Position numbers and translations under genes: made by a program | Shown here: positions 6,099 to 7,892 of the stretch, piece after piece | Position numbering within the stretch: the first letter of the stretch is position 1 | Layout of the letters: each line of letters starts with the position of its first letter | Origin: JBFXAM01 sp050184295 | GTDB taxonomy: Bacteria; Planctomycetota; Phycisphaerae; UBA1845; Fen-1342 | Direction of reading: 5' to 3' | Assembly: GCA_050184295.1 (NCBI GenBank) | Contig: JBFXAM010000164.1 | Coordinates: 1-7,892 of the forward strand | Length of the DNA stretch: 7,892 nucleotides | The notes under the pieces: model-generated | Seen by the model: only the letters and a program-made list of their open reading frames with translations | The model's database searches: none | Told to the model about the DNA's origin: nothing

Positions 6099-7562
6099 TT
6101 ACTCCACCAGCACCGCGACGAACGGATCGATATCGAAGTTGTTCACCGCCCCGTCGCAGTTCAGGTCCGCCAGCTCCACGTTGCAGTTCGGAAACGCCGC
6201 CCCGTACGCCGCCGCATCGGTCACCGCGAGCACGAACGGATCGATGTCGAAGTTGTTCACAGCGCCGTCGCAGTTCAGATCGCCCGGCTGATTGGTCCGG
6301 TACGCCCGCAGGTCCGTGCCCACGCCGCACACCACCAGCACGCCGTTTGGCCCCAGCGCGGGGCCGCCGACGTTGACGTTCGTTACCGGCGTCGACCAGC
6401 GCACCGACAGATCCGCGTTGAACGCGTAAAGGCGTCCCGCCGAGAATCCGCCATTCGTGAAATACACGCGCCCGCAGCGATCCACCGCCATCCGCGGCTG
6501 CGCGGGGAAGTTCGCCGGCAGCGGCCCGGATGTGTCGACCTGCAAACCCGTGTTCGGATCAAGCCGCTGAATCTCGATCGTCGTCATCGTCGTCAGATAG
6601 TTGTAGACCGAGCCGTCCGGCCCCACGCCGAACGTGCCGAAGGGTACGTACCCGATCGGCACGCGCCACTTTTCGACAAACGCGGCGCCGGTGTCGGTGT
6701 ACGCGACGAGGAAATCGGTGTTGACGTTGTTCTGCGTGCGCGGGGCATAGACGGTGCCGTCCGGCCCGACGAACACGCCGAGCTGCTGCGCGAAGCCGCC
6801 GCCGATGCCCGGCGTCGAGTGCATCCGTGCGCCGGTGTTCGCATCGAAGCGTGTCACGCGCGGGCCCTGCGCCGTCGCCTCCCAGATGTACACCGCGTCG
6901 CCGAACACCGCCGCCTGGCAGCCGTTGCTCGTCGGACACGTCCGCGGCGTGGTCCACGCGGTCGTGCCGTCGGCGCGGCGGATGCGGAGGACGCTGTTGA
7001 AATTGCCGGCGATGATGTCGCCTTCGGTGGTGAAGGCGAGGCTCTCGGTGGTGGCTTCGTCGACCAGCGCGATCGAGCGCCAGATGACGCTGCCGTCGGT
7101 CGGGCTGAGGGCGTAGAGATACGAAAGGTTCGTGTTTCCGGCGCGGGTCGCGTAGACCTGGTTGTCGCGGATCGCCGACACGCGCGAGCGCCAGTCGGTG
7201 GCGGCGAAATCGATGGGCAGCCCGATCGCCCAGCGCTCGGCGCCGGTGAACAGGTCGTGCGCGACGATCAGCGTGCCGTTCAGCGTGTCGGTGATCGAGA
7301 ACATCCGCGGCGCGACGAGCAGGTCGCCTTCGATGACGGCCTGCTGCGCGATGACGCTGCTGCGGCTGCCCTGCCAGAGGATGCTTCCCGAGAGCGGGCC
7401 GAACTCGCCGGATTGGCAGTTTCGCGCCGGGTTGCCCCCGGCCCCGGTCGGCCAGTCGTCGGCCGCGGCCGGTGCCGCAATGAACATACCGCAGCAAATG
7501 CCCAGGCTCGAACCGATGGCGAGCGCCGCCCGCAGACGGCGGCGAGTCGCAAAGCACGGCAT
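6099..7562 (-). CDS. Secreted PQQ-like beta-propeller protein with two C-terminal dockerin-like repeats
   Basis: A 487-residue protein. ATG at 7562 is chosen because AAGGAG sits eight bases upstream and a signal peptide follows directly: RRRLR at 7-11, hydrophobic core at 12-30, likely cleavage after APAAA near 34. The open frame extends to 7724, but that part runs through intergenic repeats. Residues 35 to about 420 contain repeated blade-like segments (GSILWQGS, GTLIVAHDLFTGAERWAI, YLYALSPTDGSVIWRS, RIRRADGTTAWTTP, RLYAFNADLSVRWSTP), the pattern of PQQ-like propellers such as BamB; catalytic PQQ-binding residues are not evident, so it is probably structural or binding. The C terminus has two copies of DLNCDGAVNNFDIDPF starting near D428 and D466. 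These fit the type I dockerin calcium loop, with D/N/D at positions 1, 3 and 5, G at 6 and D at 12. Dockerins bind cohesins in cellulosomes; here the partner is unknown. Transcribed convergently with the small hypothetical gene. Confidence 0.88.
   Translation of the reverse strand: MPCFATRRRLRAALAIGSSLGICCGMFIAAPAAADDWPTGAGGNPARNCQSGEFGPLSGSILWQGSRSSVIAQQAVIEGDLLVAPRMFSITDTLNGTLIVAHDLFTGAERWAIGLPIDFAATDWRSRVSAIRDNQVYATRAGNTNLSYLYALSPTDGSVIWRSIALVDEATTESLAFTTEGDIIAGNFNSVLRIRRADGTTAWTTPRTCPTSNGCQAAVFGDAVYIWEATAQGPRVTRFDANTGARMHSTPGIGGGFAQQLGVFVGPDGTVYAPRTQNNVNTDFLVAYTDTGAAFVEKWRVPIGYVPFGTFGVGPDGSVYNYLTTMTTIEIQRLDPNTGLQVDTSGPLPANFPAQPRMAVDRCGRVYFTNGGFSAGRLYAFNADLSVRWSTPVTNVNVGGPALGPNGVLVVCGVGTDLRAYRTNQPGDLNCDGAVNNFDIDPFVLAVTDAAAYGAAFPNCNVELADLNCDGAVNNFDIDPFVAVLVE
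6120..6280 (-). repeat. Duplicated dockerin-like coding segment, period 114 bp
   Basis: Bases 6120-6166 and 6234-6280 are nearly identical 47-bp copies 114 bp (38 codons) apart inside the propeller gene, differing at only a few positions. Both encode the calcium-loop motif. The near identity at DNA level suggests recent duplication or gene conversion. Confidence 0.85.
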
Positions 7563-7596
7563 GTTGACGCTCCTTCGATCCCCGGTGTTGAAGCGA

Positions 7597-7679
7597 CGCC
7601 GCGCTCGGCGCCCTGTCGCCAGTATAACGATCGCGCCGCGCTCGGCGCCCTGTCGAGAGTACAACGATCGCGCCGCGCC
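7597..7679. repeat. 37-bp tandem repeat, two full copies plus a partial
   Basis: Copies at 7597-7633 and 7634-7670 differ at only three positions, and 7671-7679 repeats the first nine bases (CGCCGCGC plus one mismatch). Each copy begins with CGCCGCGCTCGGCGCC, which can fold on itself around a CGCT loop, and ends with ACGATCG. It lies 35-117 bases upstream of the propeller gene's start codon. Confidence 0.9.
7621..7626 (-). promoter_or_regulatory. Candidate -10 box (TATACT) for the propeller gene
   Basis: On the minus strand the gene-proximal 37-bp repeat copy contains TATACT, a 5-of-6 match to TATAAT, 58 bases before the ATG. The distal copy has TGTACT at the same place, so only one copy carries the box. 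No recognisable -35 lies at the usual distance; the call rests on the -10 alone. Confidence 0.35.
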
Positions 7680-7683
7680 CGTA

Positions 7684-7704
7684 TCACCGGCTTCCAGCCG
7701 GTGA
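7684..7704. repeat. Perfect 9-bp-stem hairpin of the planctomycete intergenic type
   Basis: Arms TCACCGGCT (7684-7692) and AGCCGGTGA (7696-7704) flank a 3-base loop. Read through, it encodes TGFQPV on the + strand and TGWKPV on the minus strand. From memory, such TGWKPV-coding palindromes recur between genes in planctomycete genomes and cause spurious gene calls. It has no T tract, so it is not a classical terminator. It directly adjoins the 37-bp tandem repeat. Confidence 0.75.
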
Positions 7705-7772
7705 ATCTCGTGTAGCGGAAGCATGGTCGGTGGGTGATGCGGGAGTGGGCAATCACGGCGAGAAGGGGCCGG

Positions 7773-7892
7773 CTACTCCATCAGCAGCGCCAGCACGTCG
7801 CTCCAGAACGACGCGGTCGCGGCGTCGTCGCTCTCGGCGGCGGTTACGACCGTGATCCGCAGCGCGGTCTGGCGCTCGGCGGCCGTGTTTTC
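7773..7892 (-). CDS. Hypothetical protein, C-terminal end (partial)
   Basis: On the minus strand the window edge is open in a frame ending with TAG at 7773-7775. The visible 39 residues start ENTAAERQTALRITVVTAAE and end FWSDVLALLME. The composition is balanced, mixed hydrophobic and acidic, unlike the arginine-rich non-coding frames nearby, and the frame ends at a sensible place before an intergenic repeat region. I do not recognise a family from so short a tail. It lies 211 bp upstream of the propeller gene on the same strand; the intervening repeats and hairpin make a shared transcript uncertain. Confidence 0.5.
   Translation of the reverse strand, partial: ENTAAERQTALRITVVTAAESDDAATASFWSDVLALLME

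Noticed and set aside
6012..7715. Long + strand frame of 567 codons opposite the propeller gene
   Set aside because: Antisense shadow in high-GC DNA. The minus strand has a signal peptide, propeller blades and dockerin motifs; the + frame has only arginine-rich sequence.
7563..7724. Extension of the propeller protein to the ATG at 7724
   Set aside because: The added 54 codons consist largely of the hairpin and tandem repeat, and the signal peptide and AAGGAG clearly mark ATG 7562.

Overview
The window reads like GC-rich chromosomal DNA from a member of the Planctomycetota, possibly Phycisphaerae-like (inference). Three things point there. One secreted protein ends in two dockerin-like calcium loops of the form DLNCDGAVNNFDIDPF. 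Another ends in a PEP-CTERM sorting signal of the 'VPEPATLAL...RRR' type. A TGWKPV/TGFQPV-coding hairpin of a kind common between planctomycete genes lies upstream of a third-party gene start.

Layout, left to right. Bases 1-82 are the 3' end of an OmpR/PhoB-type response regulator on the + strand. Bases 83-392 have no convincing gene but hold a striking 15-bp tandem repeat. Next come two minus-strand genes 37 bp apart and probably co-transcribed. The upstream one (3090 to 1143) encodes a large secreted protein with an InlB-like C-terminal repeat; the downstream one (1106 to 393) encodes a PEP-CTERM protein. The upstream gene has a well-placed ribosome binding site and ATG that are out of frame with the body of the gene by exactly one base of a 9-base C run.

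A long GC-rich spacer (3091-3919) with no credible gene separates this pair from a divergent + strand gene for a PLP-dependent class-V aminotransferase-fold enzyme (3920-5053). A second spacer (5054-5576) leads to a small 84-residue + strand gene of unknown function (5577-5831). Both + strand genes have a perfect TATAAT shortly upstream. Converging on the small gene is a minus-strand gene (7562 to 6099) for a secreted PQQ-like beta-propeller protein with two C-terminal dockerin-like repeats. Its upstream region carries a 37-bp tandem repeat and a perfect 9-bp-stem hairpin. The window closes with the 3' end of another minus-strand gene (7773-7892).

The genes do not form an obvious pathway. Three encode exported proteins, each with a different C-terminal module (PEP-CTERM, InlB-like repeat, dockerin-like pair), so the region looks surface- or secretion-oriented with a metabolic enzyme and an orphan small protein in between. 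I see no CRISPR array, transposase, tRNA or rRNA, and no clearly new multi-gene system. The observations most worth following are the C-tract frame break and the two tandem-repeat blocks.
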